From: RGIG1995 sp045587445
GTDB taxonomy: Bacteria > Bacillota > Clostridia > Oscillospirales > CAG-272
Reading direction: 5' to 3'
Length of the DNA stretch: 55,687 bases
Assembly (NCBI GenBank): GCA_045587445.1
Contig: JAZNCH010000064.1
Span: 1 to 55,687 of the forward strand
A program made the translations under genes and the position numbers. The notes below the pieces were generated by a model. That model ran no database searches. It was given only the letters and a program-made list of their open reading frames with translations, and was not told the origin of the DNA. Of the stretch, positions 9,029-17,930 are shown piece after piece. The number at the start of each line of letters is the position of its first letter. Within the stretch, counting starts at the first letter, position 1.

Positions 9029-10150
9029 TCATTTTTCTTTGTAATACGCAACAGCCAAATCCACTACAAGTCCGTAACTTGCCGAACCGGACGACTGTCC
9101 CTGTGTTTTTAAATAAGTGTCATTTACGGCATCGCTAACTTCAGATGCTATAGATTCTCTGTATTTCTCAAAAAATCTGCTGTATGCTACCATTTCACCT
9201 CTTGCGCGGCTGTCAACCTTTGAAATCACTTCATAATACATTTCCGAATTTGCCGTATATAAAGCGTTCGTAACGTACTCAAACATATTAAGATAACCAC
9301 TGTATTTTATATATGGATCGTCACTTTCGCTGCAAATCAGAAAAGCAACGAAATTCGCTTCATTTTCCGGTGCTATTCCTCTTTGATGAGCAAGTTCGTG
9401 CGCCGCAGTGAACGGTAACGTATAATCCGGAAAATTTATATTTAAGTTAGCTTCCCCCGTATAATACGAATAAACTCCCGATATGTGAGTATACGTCATA
9501 GGCTCACTCAAAACTATATATTTTATTTTTGTGCGAATCTTCTGAATAAACGGATATTTTTTATTGGTCTTAATATATGTGTCATTAAGTTTTCCGTTCA
9601 TGTCGTTAAGCCTGTATGGCATATAAGACTGTCCTTCTTCAGAAAATGTTATTTCATCAAGAAGAGGCGACATTTCTTCAAGCAAAATTTCAGCCGTCCG
9701 CTTCAATTCTTCGGCAGTTACCGCCTTTTCTTCAAGCTGCAATTTGCTCGCAAGAGACGTTCCGTGATAGCCCATACCGTATCCTAATACAAATATTGAA
9801 TACATAAAGGTCAAAACCGAAAAAAGACCTACAACACATCTTGTAGCCGTAGTATCGGATTTTTTAAAACACTTGATGCTTATATATATCATCATAGCCA
9901 AAAGTATTGGCATACCGATTATTATAGTTTCAGCCAAAGAAAACGGCAACAGCATTGTAAGATATGCAAGAACAGCTCTGACAAAAGCACCTATAGTCTG
10001 ATTATAAAAATCAGCAAAATGCTCGCTTATCAAGCAGAAAACGTGTACGATTGCTGCAAGAATACACAGCGTAAAAAACACAAGTGAAAACTTGGGGCAA
10101 TATTTTTTTATCTTGTCAAAAAAAATAAGCTTTATATTTGAACTATTCAT
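9029..10150 (-). CDS. DUF3810 family membrane protein (zincin-like)
   Basis: About 373 residues. Three hydrophobic segments lie in the first 130 residues; a soluble domain follows. HELAHQRGIAPENEANF holds an HExxH zinc motif and a downstream Glu-x-x-Asn-Phe, as in DUF3810 proteins, which look like gluzincin-type peptidases. The YSGYLNMFEYV block is also typical. I chose the ATG at 10150 because GGGAG lies 9 nt upstream; further upstream in-frame codons lack a site. Divergent from the SLH gene. The substrate is unknown and activity is inferred from the motif. Confidence 0.8.
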   Translation of the reverse strand: MNSSNIKLIFFDKIKKYCPKFSLVFFTLCILAAIVHVFCLISEHFADFYNQTIGAFVRAVLAYLTMLLPFSLAETIIIGMPILLAMMIYISIKCFKKSDTTATRCVVGLFSVLTFMYSIFVLGYGMGYHGTSLASKLQLEEKAVTAEELKRTAEILLEEMSPLLDEITFSEEGQSYMPYRLNDMNGKLNDTYIKTNKKYPFIQKIRTKIKYIVLSEPMTYTHISGVYSYYTGEANLNINFPDYTLPFTAAHELAHQRGIAPENEANFVAFLICSESDDPYIKYSGYLNMFEYVTNALYTANSEMYYEVISKVDSRARGEMVAYSRFFEKYRESIASEVSDAVNDTYLKTQGQSSGSASYGLVVDLAVAYYKEK

Positions 10151-10275
10151 TAAACATTTCTCCCAACTTTGTTTGCATACATTCATTATTATCGTCATAT
10201 TTATTATACTACATACCGTAATATTTTTCAACGGTATTTTATTAACACAATATAGTTTTTTGGAGGTATAAACAT

Positions 10276-11583
10276 ATGAAAAAATTTAAAAAAGCTATAA
10301 TATTTTTTGCGCTGATGTTATTTGTCTCCTCTCCATATCTTTACATATCCGCAAAAAAAACAACCACAACACCTGTATCTCCTGCATTGTCTGTTATCGC
10401 GGAAGAGCTAAATATGAAAAAAAGCGGTTTAGTTAATTCTACTCTACATTTTAAATACCAAGATTTCCGTGACTTTCTTGAAGTTAGTAAGCTCGATTCA
10501 ATCACCGTAAACACTCTGCCCTCTGTTTTTGAGGGAACTATTTACCTCGGTAATATCCCTGTTATAGCCAACCAAACAATAAAAAAGGCCGATATGAACA
10601 AGCTGTCTTTCGTTCCTGCATCAAATGATGTCTTGCACGCATCATTTAGATTCTCAGGAAACGGTATAAGCTGTGAATCTTCCGTTAAATGTTCGCTCTT
10701 TCTCTTTAATAAACTCAATACAGCTCCCGTAGTTACTCAAGACGTAATCTCCACAGAAAAACTAACTACAAAGAAAAATATTATGGTTTATTCAACTCTA
10801 AGTGCATCTGATGCAGAAAATGATGAACTCTTTTTTGAAGTCGCAACAGAAGCTAAACACGGCATCGTACGCTTTGTTGACAGCAAAAACGGCGTATTCA
10901 CATACACACCCGCCTTTAATTATACCGGGAAAGACTCGTTTGAATTTTCAGTATCTGACATCTACGGAAACACCTCGGAAAAGACAGTTGTTGAAATTAA
11001 AGTTGAAAAAAACAATTCCGATACATTTTATTCAGATATGATTTCAAGAGAAGAACACCTTGATGCCGTAAAGGTTGATGCATACGGTATTATGTCGGGG
11101 CAGCTCGTTGACGGAAAAATGTGTTTTCTTCCCGAACATACACCGACAAAAGCAGAGTTTCTACAAATGGTAATGAAATCATCAGGTATTGACGGTAATA
11201 TGATTGCAGTTGATACTGCATTTACAGACGACAGCGATATTCCTTTGGCGTTAAAGGGTTACGTTTCATACGCTGCAGGAAAAGGTTATATTGAGGGGAC
11301 AAAAACAGAAAACGGGGTGTTTTTCTATCCCAATTCTCCCATAACAAGAGCTGAAGCGGCAGTGCTTATTAATAATATAATCAAAGCAGAGGGCAACTCG
11401 ACAACTGTATCTTTCGTTGATTCGGACACTATTCCCTCGTGGGCTCAGGAAGATATTGATACTTTGGCAGAACTTAAAATCATGGAAGCTCTCAGCGACG
11501 GAAGCTACTCTCCAAATACAAACATAACAAACGCACAAGCCGCAAAAATATTCTGCAAAATTTATGAAATGAAAACAAAATAA
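10276..11583 (+). CDS. Secreted SLH-domain surface protein with cadherin/Ig-like domain
   Basis: 435 residues. A signal peptide (about 1-26) is followed by a region of unknown fold (30-150), then a cadherin/Ig-like domain (about 154-248) with ASDAENDELFFEV and FTYTPAFNYTGKDSFEF blocks. At least two SLH repeats follow: AFTDDSDIP...GYIEGT...ITRAEAAVLI and FVDSDTIPSWAQ...NITNAQAAKIF, with a weaker one near 255-310. SLH repeats usually bind secondary cell wall polymer, so this is likely a wall-attached protein. GGAGG lies 8 nt before the ATG. It lies between a divergent DUF3810 gene and spoVAC. Confidence 0.85.
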   Translation: MKKFKKAIIFFALMLFVSSPYLYISAKKTTTTPVSPALSVIAEELNMKKSGLVNSTLHFKYQDFRDFLEVSKLDSITVNTLPSVFEGTIYLGNIPVIANQTIKKADMNKLSFVPASNDVLHASFRFSGNGISCESSVKCSLFLFNKLNTAPVVTQDVISTEKLTTKKNIMVYSTLSASDAENDELFFEVATEAKHGIVRFVDSKNGVFTYTPAFNYTGKDSFEFSVSDIYGNTSEKTVVEIKVEKNNSDTFYSDMISREEHLDAVKVDAYGIMSGQLVDGKMCFLPEHTPTKAEFLQMVMKSSGIDGNMIAVDTAFTDDSDIPLALKGYVSYAAGKGYIEGTKTENGVFFYPNSPITRAEAAVLINNIIKAEGNSTTVSFVDSDTIPSWAQEDIDTLAELKIMEALSDGSYSPNTNITNAQAAKIFCKIYEMKTK

Positions 11584-11652
11584 TTATTTTTATAAAAAGC
11601 CATAATTTTGAGCATACTGTTTACAAATAGTATCTTTCGAAAGGCAAATAAT

Positions 11653-12096
11653 ATGGCAAATAAAAAAAGCGCATATCAAAAATATGCAGATAAAACAGCA
11701 AAAAAATCACCTATACTTCTTGACTGCATAAAAGCATTTGTTGTAGGCGGACTTATATGCACCTTTGCAGAACTTCTTTTTAATTTCTATTTAAAGCTTG
11801 ATATAAAAGAAGAAACGGTAAAAATATTAGTTCCTGTAACACTAATTTTTCTTGCCGCACTGTTCACCGGTTTCGGTCTATTTGATAAACTTGCAAAACA
11901 CGCCGGTGCAGGCACCCTCGTTCCCATAACGGGATTTGCAAACGCCGTTGTTTCCCCGGCTCTCGACACAAAAGCAGAAGGCTGGATACTCGGAGTGGGT
12001 ACAAAAATATTTACTATAGCAGGCCCTGTAATTATGTACGGCACGGTTGCAAGTGTGGTATATGGGATTATTTATTGGATAATAAAAATGTTATAA
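11653..12096 (+). CDS. spoVAC: Stage V sporulation protein AC
   Basis: 147 residues. Small polytopic inner-spore-membrane protein, part of the SpoVA channel that moves calcium dipicolinate into the forespore and out at germination. The lysine-rich N-terminus, AFVVGGLICTFAEL and the Gly-rich PITGFANAVVSPALDTKAEGW block are characteristic. AAAGG lies 8 nt before the ATG at 11653; upstream in-frame TTG lacks a site. Unlike the usual contiguous spoVAC-AD-AE order, spoVAD and spoVAE lie 4.5 kb away beyond four minus-strand genes. CATACTG at 11613 resembles a sigma-G -10 element but its -35 is poor. Confidence 0.92.
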   Translation: MANKKSAYQKYADKTAKKSPILLDCIKAFVVGGLICTFAELLFNFYLKLDIKEETVKILVPVTLIFLAALFTGFGLFDKLAKHAGAGTLVPITGFANAVVSPALDTKAEGWILGVGTKIFTIAGPVIMYGTVASVVYGIIYWIIKML

Positions 12097-12100
12097 AAAA

Positions 12101-12163
12101 CAGCTTGACCATTTTAAGTGAACCACATTTAGTTCACTTCACAGTTTGGTCAAGCTTTTTTAT
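12101..12163 (+). terminator. Long terminator hairpin after spoVAC
   Basis: AGCTTGACCA ... TGGTCAAGCT outer stem with an inner AAGTGAAC/AGTTCACTT stem, then TTTTT. It separates spoVAC from the convergent glycosyltransferase gene and may serve both directions. Confidence 0.75.
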
Positions 12164-12189
12164 ATACGATATTTATTTTAGTCCTATCC

Positions 12190-13143
12190 TTATATTTCTT
12201 TGTCAGTTCTCTCGGATATAATAAATCTCGGTCTCTTTTTCGTTTCAAGATATATCTTTCCAACATATTCGCCGATAATACCAAGGCTCATAAGCTGTAC
12301 TCCGCCAAGAAAACACAGTATGCTCGTAAGCGATGCCCAACCCGCAACCGATTTACCTATTATGGCAACAATGACCGACCATATTATACCAATGAAACTA
12401 AGTAACGCAACCACAGTTCCAAATGCGGTTATAAGCCTAATAGGCTTAACCGAAAGGCTTGTTATACCGTCAAAAGCCAACGCCAACATTTTTTTCAATG
12501 GATAGTGGCTTTCCCCCGCTATTCTTTCTTTTCTTTCATAAAAAACAGAGGTACTTTTAAAGCCTACAAGCGGAATCATTCCGCGAAGAAATATATTTAC
12601 TTCTTCAAAGTTTGCAAATTCATTTAAAGCCTTTGATGAAATAAGTCTGTAATCAGCGTGGTTGTATATAGTTTCAACGCCCATTGACGACATCAGCTTG
12701 TAAAAACCTTGAGCCGTAGTTCTCTTGAAGAAAGTATCTGTTTCACGGCTGCTTCTGACACCGTATACAATCTCACAACCATTGTGATATTCGTTAACCA
12801 TTTCGTCCATAGCGTTTATATCGTCTTGTCCGTCGCAGTCAATGCTTATCGTTATGTCGCACTTGTCCCTTGCTTCCATAAGTCCAGCAAGTAACGCATT
12901 CTGATGCCCTCTGTTACGGCTAAGGCAAATACCGCAATATCTATTGTCCTTCTCTGCCAAAGAAGAAATAATATCCCAAGTCTTGTCCCGGCTTCCGTCG
13001 TTAACGAAAAGCACACGGCTTTTCTCTGATATTTTCCCTGCCTCTGATAGGCTGTTTATTTTATTTAAAAACATAGGTGCCGTTATCGGCAATACCTCTT
13101 CTTCGTTGTAACATGGAATCACGATATAAAGTATGGGTTTCAT
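12190..13143 (-). CDS. GT2 glycosyltransferase, polyprenyl-phosphate sugar transferase type
   Basis: About 317 residues. GT-A domain: IVIPCYNEEEVLP, FVNDGSRDKTW and ISIDCDGQDD (the DxD metal-binding site at about 96-101). Two C-terminal membrane helices (about 235-255 and 268-290) end in GEYVGKIYLETKKRPRFII. This architecture matches DPM1/GtrB/YkoT-type enzymes that charge undecaprenyl phosphate with a hexose at the inner membrane face. AGGAG lies 7 nt before the ATG at 13143. It is transcribed on its own and sits inside the interrupted spoVA region. The sugar is unknown. Confidence 0.85.
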   Translation of the reverse strand: MKPILYIVIPCYNEEEVLPITAPMFLNKINSLSEAGKISEKSRVLFVNDGSRDKTWDIISSLAEKDNRYCGICLSRNRGHQNALLAGLMEARDKCDITISIDCDGQDDINAMDEMVNEYHNGCEIVYGVRSSRETDTFFKRTTAQGFYKLMSSMGVETIYNHADYRLISSKALNEFANFEEVNIFLRGMIPLVGFKSTSVFYERKERIAGESHYPLKKMLALAFDGITSLSVKPIRLITAFGTVVALLSFIGIIWSVIVAIIGKSVAGWASLTSILCFLGGVQLMSLGIIGEYVGKIYLETKKRPRFIISERTDKEI

Positions 13144-13217
13144 ATGGGTTCTCCTTTTTTTTACTACGCTATTTAAGATTATAACCAAAATCTTACATAT
13201 TGTCAATAAAATAAATA

Positions 13218-13262
13218 TGGGGCTGTCTCAAATGCAATAAATTGCAGAAGAGACAGCCCCAT
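13218..13262 (-). terminator. Terminator of the flotillin operon
   Basis: GGGGCTGTCTC / GAGACAGCCCC hairpin just downstream of the flotillin stop on the minus strand, with T-rich DNA beyond. Confidence 0.75.
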
Positions 13263-13305
13263 TTTTTGTTTGTTCTTCTTTCACCGCCACTGTTACATAA
13301 GAAGA

Positions 13306-14757
13306 TTATTCCGCAACCTCAGTTTCATTTTCCACTGTTGTCGGTTCTTCAACTATTACAGCGTTCTTTTCTTCAGGTTCTGCAATAGCAGTGGGCTCTT
13401 CTATCTTCTTGCCAAGCATATCGGGCAACTGCATACCTGCCAAAGCAAACACCTCTTCAAGAGGAGGGACAGATTTCATCATGCCAGACAGAAATCCTGC
13501 TGTTGCACTCTTGCCGTCAGCGTTTGCACCACTGTCCCAAACGGTAACCTTGTCAATTTTGATATTCTTGATAGCATCAACCTGAACACGCATAAGGTCT
13601 TCAAGCTTATCGGCAATTAAAAGCTTCAAAGCCGCTTCTGCATCGCCGTTTGCGGATTTTACTATCTCCGCAAAACCTGCCGCCTGTTTTCTGAGTATTT
13701 CTTCAGCACCGCGAGCCTGTGCTTCCATTTTTGCGTAAATAGCATCAGCTTCACCCTGTGCCTTACGTCTGATCTGTTCTGCTTCAGCCTCTGCTTCAAG
13801 CTCGAGCTGACGTTTCTTAGCTTCGGTTTTAACGATAATATCAGCCTCAAGGGTTGCTTTTTCAAGAGAACGACGTGCTTCTTCTGCAGCCTGTTCTGCC
13901 GAATACGATTCTTCCAATGCTTTTGCAGACTGAATCTTTTCTGCAGCGGTCGCTATTCTCATAGCCTCTGCCTGTTTTTCCTTCAACGCCGCATCGGACA
14001 TTGCTATTTTCATCTTAGCTTCGTTTTCACCCTCAATAGCTATTGAAGATGCATTTGCAACCTGAATACGCTGATCCATGTGTGCATTTGCTTCACCTAT
14101 TGAACCGTCTCTTTCTCTTTCGGCAACGCTCTTCTTAGCATCGTTAATAGCCTTTGCAGCCGCTTCTTTACCGAGAGCCGATATGTATCCCGATTCATCG
14201 CTGATATCGGTTACGTTTACGTTAATGAGGCGAAGACCGATTTTCTTAAGTTCTGTTTCAACGTTACTGCTTACGGCCGCCAAGAACTTATCTCTGTCTG
14301 TGTTAATTTCTTCGATATCCATCGTAGCAATAATCAAACGAAGCTGACCGAAGATAATATCTTTTGCCAATTCCTGAATTTCGGAAAGCTGAAGTCCAAG
14401 CAAACGCTCAGCCGCATTCTGCATTACTCCGGTTTCTGTGGATATTCCAACAGTAAATCTTGAAGGAACATCAATACGGATATTCTGCTTTGAAAGTGCG
14501 TTCTTAAGATCCACCTGAATTGAAATAGGTGTCAAATCGAGGAACGCATACGACTGAAACACGGGAATTACAAATTCTGCGCCACCGTGAATACATTTCG
14601 CACTTCTGTTTGTGCCGTCTTTGTTTTTACCGATAGAACCGTAGACGACCATAATCTTATCGGACGGACATTTCTTATACCTTGAACACGCCCAAACAAC
14701 GAATGACAATACTATCAATATGATAGCAGATACGAGAATGATAGCTCCTTCTCCCAT
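13306..14757 (-). CDS. floT: Flotillin family membrane scaffold protein
   Basis: 483 residues. One N-terminal membrane helix (about 4-24), an SPFH/band-7 domain (about 30-200), a long Glu/Ala/Lys/Arg coiled-coil flotillin domain (about 205-370) and a Glu-rich tail. This order and length match Bacillus FloT (YuaG), which oligomerises at the cytoplasmic membrane and organises membrane microdomains. GGAGG lies 8 nt before the ATG. It is the third gene of a DUF1836-NfeD-flotillin operon, 51 bp after the NfeD gene, the usual flotillin partner. Operon transcription probably starts at the promoter at 16055-16083. Confidence 0.92.
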   Translation of the reverse strand: MGEGAIILVSAIILIVLSFVVWACSRYKKCPSDKIMVVYGSIGKNKDGTNRSAKCIHGGAEFVIPVFQSYAFLDLTPISIQVDLKNALSKQNIRIDVPSRFTVGISTETGVMQNAAERLLGLQLSEIQELAKDIIFGQLRLIIATMDIEEINTDRDKFLAAVSSNVETELKKIGLRLINVNVTDISDESGYISALGKEAAAKAINDAKKSVAERERDGSIGEANAHMDQRIQVANASSIAIEGENEAKMKIAMSDAALKEKQAEAMRIATAAEKIQSAKALEESYSAEQAAEEARRSLEKATLEADIIVKTEAKKRQLELEAEAEAEQIRRKAQGEADAIYAKMEAQARGAEEILRKQAAGFAEIVKSANGDAEAALKLLIADKLEDLMRVQVDAIKNIKIDKVTVWDSGANADGKSATAGFLSGMMKSVPPLEEVFALAGMQLPDMLGKKIEEPTAIAEPEEKNAVIVEEPTTVENETEVAE

Positions 14758-14808
14758 TAGAATTTCCTCCTAATATAAATTATAATATATTGAACTTTTT
14801 ATTGGTTC

Positions 14809-15438
14809 CTATTTTCTTTTAACTACCAAAGTAGTCTGACCGCTTATACCTGTTACGACTATTTCCGTACCGGTAGGTATAGCTTCGTTTTCATCTGTTA
14901 CAGCATCTCTTTCAACATACGAGCCCTGCAACAATACGTTAACCTTTCCCTCTCCGTTTCTTGATGCGGGAATTGTAAGATATACTCTGCCTGACGTGCC
15001 GAGAGCATTTCTGTTATCCAGATTGCCGTCGTTTCTCAGCTTCATTATGCTCTTCATAAGTATAGCCAATATGTACATCATAATAAAGCCTGCAATAGCC
15101 GCTATTGGAATTATAATCCAAAGAGAAACATTTGCCCTGTCAAGCATAAAACCGGTCCAGCCGAACACGACCAAAAACGCGATTATGCCTCGAACTGTAA
15201 AGACTCGCAACGAATCAAGTCCGGTAGGATCAATATCTCCGTCTATATCTCCGTCTCCAAAGAGCCCGTCGCCTGAATCAACATCAACGTCAACGTCTCC
15301 ATCAAAATCAGCGCCCGAATCCATACCTATTCCAATCAACATAAGTATTGTCTGAATAAGCAGAACACCTGTTGTCGGAATGGCTATTAAAGCGAATATC
15401 TGCGAAACCAAACTCAATGAATCCCACCAATTACTCAT
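14809..15438 (-). CDS. NfeD-like membrane protein, flotillin partner
   Basis: 209 residues. Two to three membrane helices with an Asp/Gly-rich loop between the first two (GDVDVDVDSGDG region, about 50-80), then a C-terminal OB-fold-like domain (about 150-209) with LGTSGRVYLTIPASRNGEG and GTEIVVTGISGQTTLVV. It corresponds to the YuaF/NfeD proteins encoded next to flotillin genes, which are thought to help flotillin assemble. The acidic loop could bind divalent metal, which is inference. GGAGG precedes the ATG at 15438 by 11 nt; the upstream in-frame ATG is too close to that site. Confidence 0.85.
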   Translation of the reverse strand: MSNWWDSLSLVSQIFALIAIPTTGVLLIQTILMLIGIGMDSGADFDGDVDVDVDSGDGLFGDGDIDGDIDPTGLDSLRVFTVRGIIAFLVVFGWTGFMLDRANVSLWIIIPIAAIAGFIMMYILAILMKSIMKLRNDGNLDNRNALGTSGRVYLTIPASRNGEGKVNVLLQGSYVERDAVTDENEAIPTGTEIVVTGISGQTTLVVKRK

Positions 15439-15469
15439 AAAAAACATTTCCTCCAAAGTAATATATAAA

Positions 15470-16027
15470 TTAATCTAATTTTGAAAGTATTTCCTCTGCC
15501 GCCTTGCGCGATATCGACGCATAGTGTGCATAGGTCATTACTTGCAATATCTTAATAAGCCTCTGTCTTGCACCCGGAATAGGTTCATCATACTCTTTTG
15601 CAGCATTTTCAACTGCCCTTGCAATAGCTTTGCTGTCTGTTATTATACCTCCTTTGCTTTCTGCAACAAGGTCAACGTATTTGTGATACAATTCGCTGTC
15701 GCTTATAAGATTATCACTTTCATCATCTAAAGCACCGTTTATATAAGAAAGCATATCGCAAATTTTGTCAAGCTGCAAAGATTCCTTAAGCATATTCAAA
15801 GTGACAATTCTTGCAAACTGGTCTTTTGAATACTGTCTTTTTTGGGGAGATGATACAAATCCCCTTTTCACCCAGTTTTGTATCATATAAGGTTCAAGTC
15901 CTGTCATAACCGATACTTGCGAAAGTGTTATCCCTCCTGCCGCAAATATTCCGTCAAACAAGTTCCTTGATACTCCTTTGGACAACTCAGAAATTTCAAT
16001 TGTAGTTCCCGGTAACACCTTAACCAT
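15470..16027 (-). CDS. DUF1836 family MerR-like DNA-binding regulator
   Basis: 185 residues. DUF1836 signature: ITLSQVSVMTGLEPYMIQNW (helix-turn-helix, about 33-52), VKRGFVSSP, YSKDQFARIVTLNMLK and LSYINGALDDESD. MerR-like DNA binding is the inferred role. GGGGGG lies 5 nt before the ATG. It is first in the operon, 31 bp before the NfeD gene. Its promoter holds a perfect 10-bp palindrome (ACCATATGGT) between the -35 and -10, a plausible self-operator. Together these suggest it controls the flotillin genes. Confidence 0.85.
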   Translation of the reverse strand: MVKVLPGTTIEISELSKGVSRNLFDGIFAAGGITLSQVSVMTGLEPYMIQNWVKRGFVSSPQKRQYSKDQFARIVTLNMLKESLQLDKICDMLSYINGALDDESDNLISDSELYHKYVDLVAESKGGIITDSKAIARAVENAAKEYDEPIPGARQRLIKILQVMTYAHYASISRKAAEEILSKLD

Positions 16028-16054
16028 TGAATCCCCCCTTTTGTTTACGGTTTT

Positions 16055-16083
16055 ATTATACCATATGGTCGCGTGATTGTAAA
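16055..16083 (-). promoter_or_regulatory. Promoter of the DUF1836-NfeD-flotillin operon, with palindromic operator
   Basis: On the minus strand: TTTACA, a 17-bp spacer and TATAAT, with an extended -10 TGG. The palindrome ACCATATGGT (16060-16069) fills the spacer next to the -10. The start codon is 28 bp downstream. Confidence 0.65.
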
Positions 16084-16229
16084 GAGGGTTTGTGTGATTT
16101 ATTCAAAATCTCATTTTTGTATAAAAATCTTTTAAATCAACAATGTTAAACCCACATTTTTTGGTCATTTTATACATTTTTATCAACTTTAAGAATCTCA
16201 ACAAAAATCATTTGAGGTAATATTGTTAT

Positions 16230-16261
16230 AAAAAATCGGCTTGTAAACAAGCCGGTTTTTA
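16230..16261 (-). terminator. Terminator hairpin
   Basis: AATCGGCTTG / CAAGCCGGTT hairpin with a TAAA loop and T-rich flanks. It follows the deacetylase remnant on the minus strand. Confidence 0.65.
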
Positions 16262-16419
16262 TAGCAAAACATCTTTATTAGTTCCGTAAAATACATCTTT
16301 ACGGTTTGAAATATATTCAAAAAATCTTCTAACTTTGTCCAATATTCATTTCCAAAATCAAGTTCAAATGAATGACCATAAACATAAAAGACTTGCGGTT
16401 TGTCCGTCTCTGTTTCCAC
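16259..16419 (-). pseudogene. C-terminal remnant of a polysaccharide deacetylase gene
   Basis: The minus strand encodes PQVFYVYGHSFELDF...YWTKLEDF, which resembles the C-terminal block of polysaccharide deacetylases (FYVWGHSYEFD). After LEDF the frame is broken at a run of six Ts. One base more would restore FEYISNRKDVFYGTNKDVLL and a stop at 16259, as in the family. The rest of the gene (catalytic NodB domain) is missing. A decayed, frameshifted gene end. Confidence 0.65.
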
Positions 16420-16512
16420 AAATTTTTCGCCTCTTTTTTATTACGGAATAAAACAAGTACACACTATATTGTAGCATAATTTGATGTTTTTTCAAGATAA
16501 AAGAACAAAAAA

Positions 16513-16541
16513 GTATACTACGTCAAAATGCGAACATACTA
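16513..16541 (+). promoter_or_regulatory. Possible sigma-G promoter of spoVAD-spoVAE
   Basis: GTATAC (16513-16518), a 16-bp spacer and CATACTA (16535-16541). The -10 matches the sigma-G/sigma-F consensus well; the -35 fits loosely. It lies 33 bp before the spoVAD start, as expected for forespore expression. Confidence 0.45.
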
Positions 16542-16573
16542 AAAATAACAACAGAAAAAACATAGGTGAAAAT

Positions 16574-17572
16574 ATGAAAAATGAAATAATAAAATTTGAA
16601 AAACCTCCAAAGATAATTGCGACAAGCTCTGTAGTAGGAAAAAAAGAACATGACGGACCACTTGGCCAAAAATTCGATATTGTTGACAAAACAGATAAAT
16701 TCAAGCAAGATACTTGGGAAAAAAGCGAAAGCGAAATGCAAAGACTTGCCGTAAAACACGTAATGCAAAAAGCAGAACTTAAAGACGATGACATTGATGC
16801 TATGTTTGCGGGAGACCTTACAAATCAATGCGTAAGTTCTAACTACGGTCTACTTGATTTTGACATTCCCTTTTTTGGTCTGTACGGTGCTTGTTCTACT
16901 GCGGCAGAGGGGTTATTGTTATCTTCGCTTACCGTTGGATTCGGCGTATTCAATAAGACTGTTGCCGTTACGTCCTCGCATAACTGTTCAGCCGAAAGAC
17001 AGTTCAGATACCCTCTTGAATACGGCGGTCAACATACCCCAACTTCCCAATGGACTGTTACGGGGGCGGGAGCATATATCGTATCAAACGAGGGAAAAGG
17101 ACCTGTTATAGCAGAAGTTCTCCCCGGCAAAACAGTTGACCGAGGCATTACCGATATAAACAATATGGGCGCGGCTATGGCACCTGCGGCTATAGACACA
17201 CTTACGCGTTTTTTTGAACAAAGCAAGACAAAACCGCAAGATTATGACCTTATAGTTACAGGCGATTTGGGGTACGAGGGGCACAGAATAGTGAAAGAGC
17301 TTATGCTTGGAAAAGGTTATGATATGGGAAAACAATACGACGATTGCGGTCTTATTATATATGACAGAAAAAAGCAGGATATGCACGCGGGCGGTTCGGG
17401 CTGCGGTTGTTCGGCTGTCGTATTTGCATCTCATATATATGATGAGCTATGTTCAGGTAAATTGAAAGAAGTTCTGTTTTTAGGAACAGGTGCGCTAATG
17501 AGCCCTTCAAGCGTACAGCAAGGACAGTCTATCCCCGGTATAGCTCATCTCTTGCATATAAAAGGAGAATAA
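16574..17572 (+). CDS. spoVAD: Stage V sporulation protein AD
   Basis: 332 residues. Thiolase-like fold without acyl-transfer function; in spores SpoVAD binds dipicolinic acid and is part of the SpoVA uptake/release machinery. It shows FGLYGACSTAAEGLLL, TSSHNCSAERQFRYPLEYGGQHTP (split blocks), LGYEGHRIVKELM and HAGGSGCGCSAVVFA. AGGTGAA precedes the ATG at 16574; an upstream in-frame ATG lacks a site. spoVAE follows after 4 bp. spoVAC is 4.5 kb upstream rather than adjacent. Confidence 0.95.
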   Translation: MKNEIIKFEKPPKIIATSSVVGKKEHDGPLGQKFDIVDKTDKFKQDTWEKSESEMQRLAVKHVMQKAELKDDDIDAMFAGDLTNQCVSSNYGLLDFDIPFFGLYGACSTAAEGLLLSSLTVGFGVFNKTVAVTSSHNCSAERQFRYPLEYGGQHTPTSQWTVTGAGAYIVSNEGKGPVIAEVLPGKTVDRGITDINNMGAAMAPAAIDTLTRFFEQSKTKPQDYDLIVTGDLGYEGHRIVKELMLGKGYDMGKQYDDCGLIIYDRKKQDMHAGGSGCGCSAVVFASHIYDELCSGKLKEVLFLGTGALMSPSSVQQGQSIPGIAHLLHIKGE

Positions 17573-17576
17573 AAAT

Positions 17577-17930
17577 ATGGATTATTTAAAAGCCTTTATC
17601 GTGGGCGGTATTCTGTGCGTTATCGCCCAAATATTAATTGATAAAACAAAGCTTAACCCTGCGAGAATATTGGTTGTATACGTTGTATCGGGAGTTGTAT
17701 TGACAGCGATTGGACTATATGAACCTTTAGTAAAATTTGCCGGCTGCGGAGCGACTACCCCATTAACAGGATTTGGATATTCTCTCGCAAAAGGCATACA
17801 AAAAGCTATACAAGAGCAAGGTGCTATAGGTATTCTTACAGGCGGTCTCACGGGAACGTCGGGCGGTATATGCGCCGCAATTTTCTTTGCATATATTGCA
17901 TCTCTTGTATTCAAAGGACACCCGAAATAA
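17577..17930 (+). CDS. spoVAE: Stage V sporulation protein AE
   Basis: 117 residues, a small polytopic protein with AFIVGGILCVIAQILID, GCGATTPLTGFGYSLA and GGLTGTSGGICAAIFFAYI, typical of SpoVAE (SpoVAEb). With SpoVAC it is thought to form the membrane part of the dipicolinate channel. GGAG lies upstream of the ATG within the end of spoVAD, so translation is probably coupled. No strong terminator follows, only a weak hairpin near 17936-17960. Confidence 0.92.
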   Translation: MDYLKAFIVGGILCVIAQILIDKTKLNPARILVVYVVSGVVLTAIGLYEPLVKFAGCGATTPLTGFGYSLAKGIQKAIQEQGAIGILTGGLTGTSGGICAAIFFAYIASLVFKGHPK

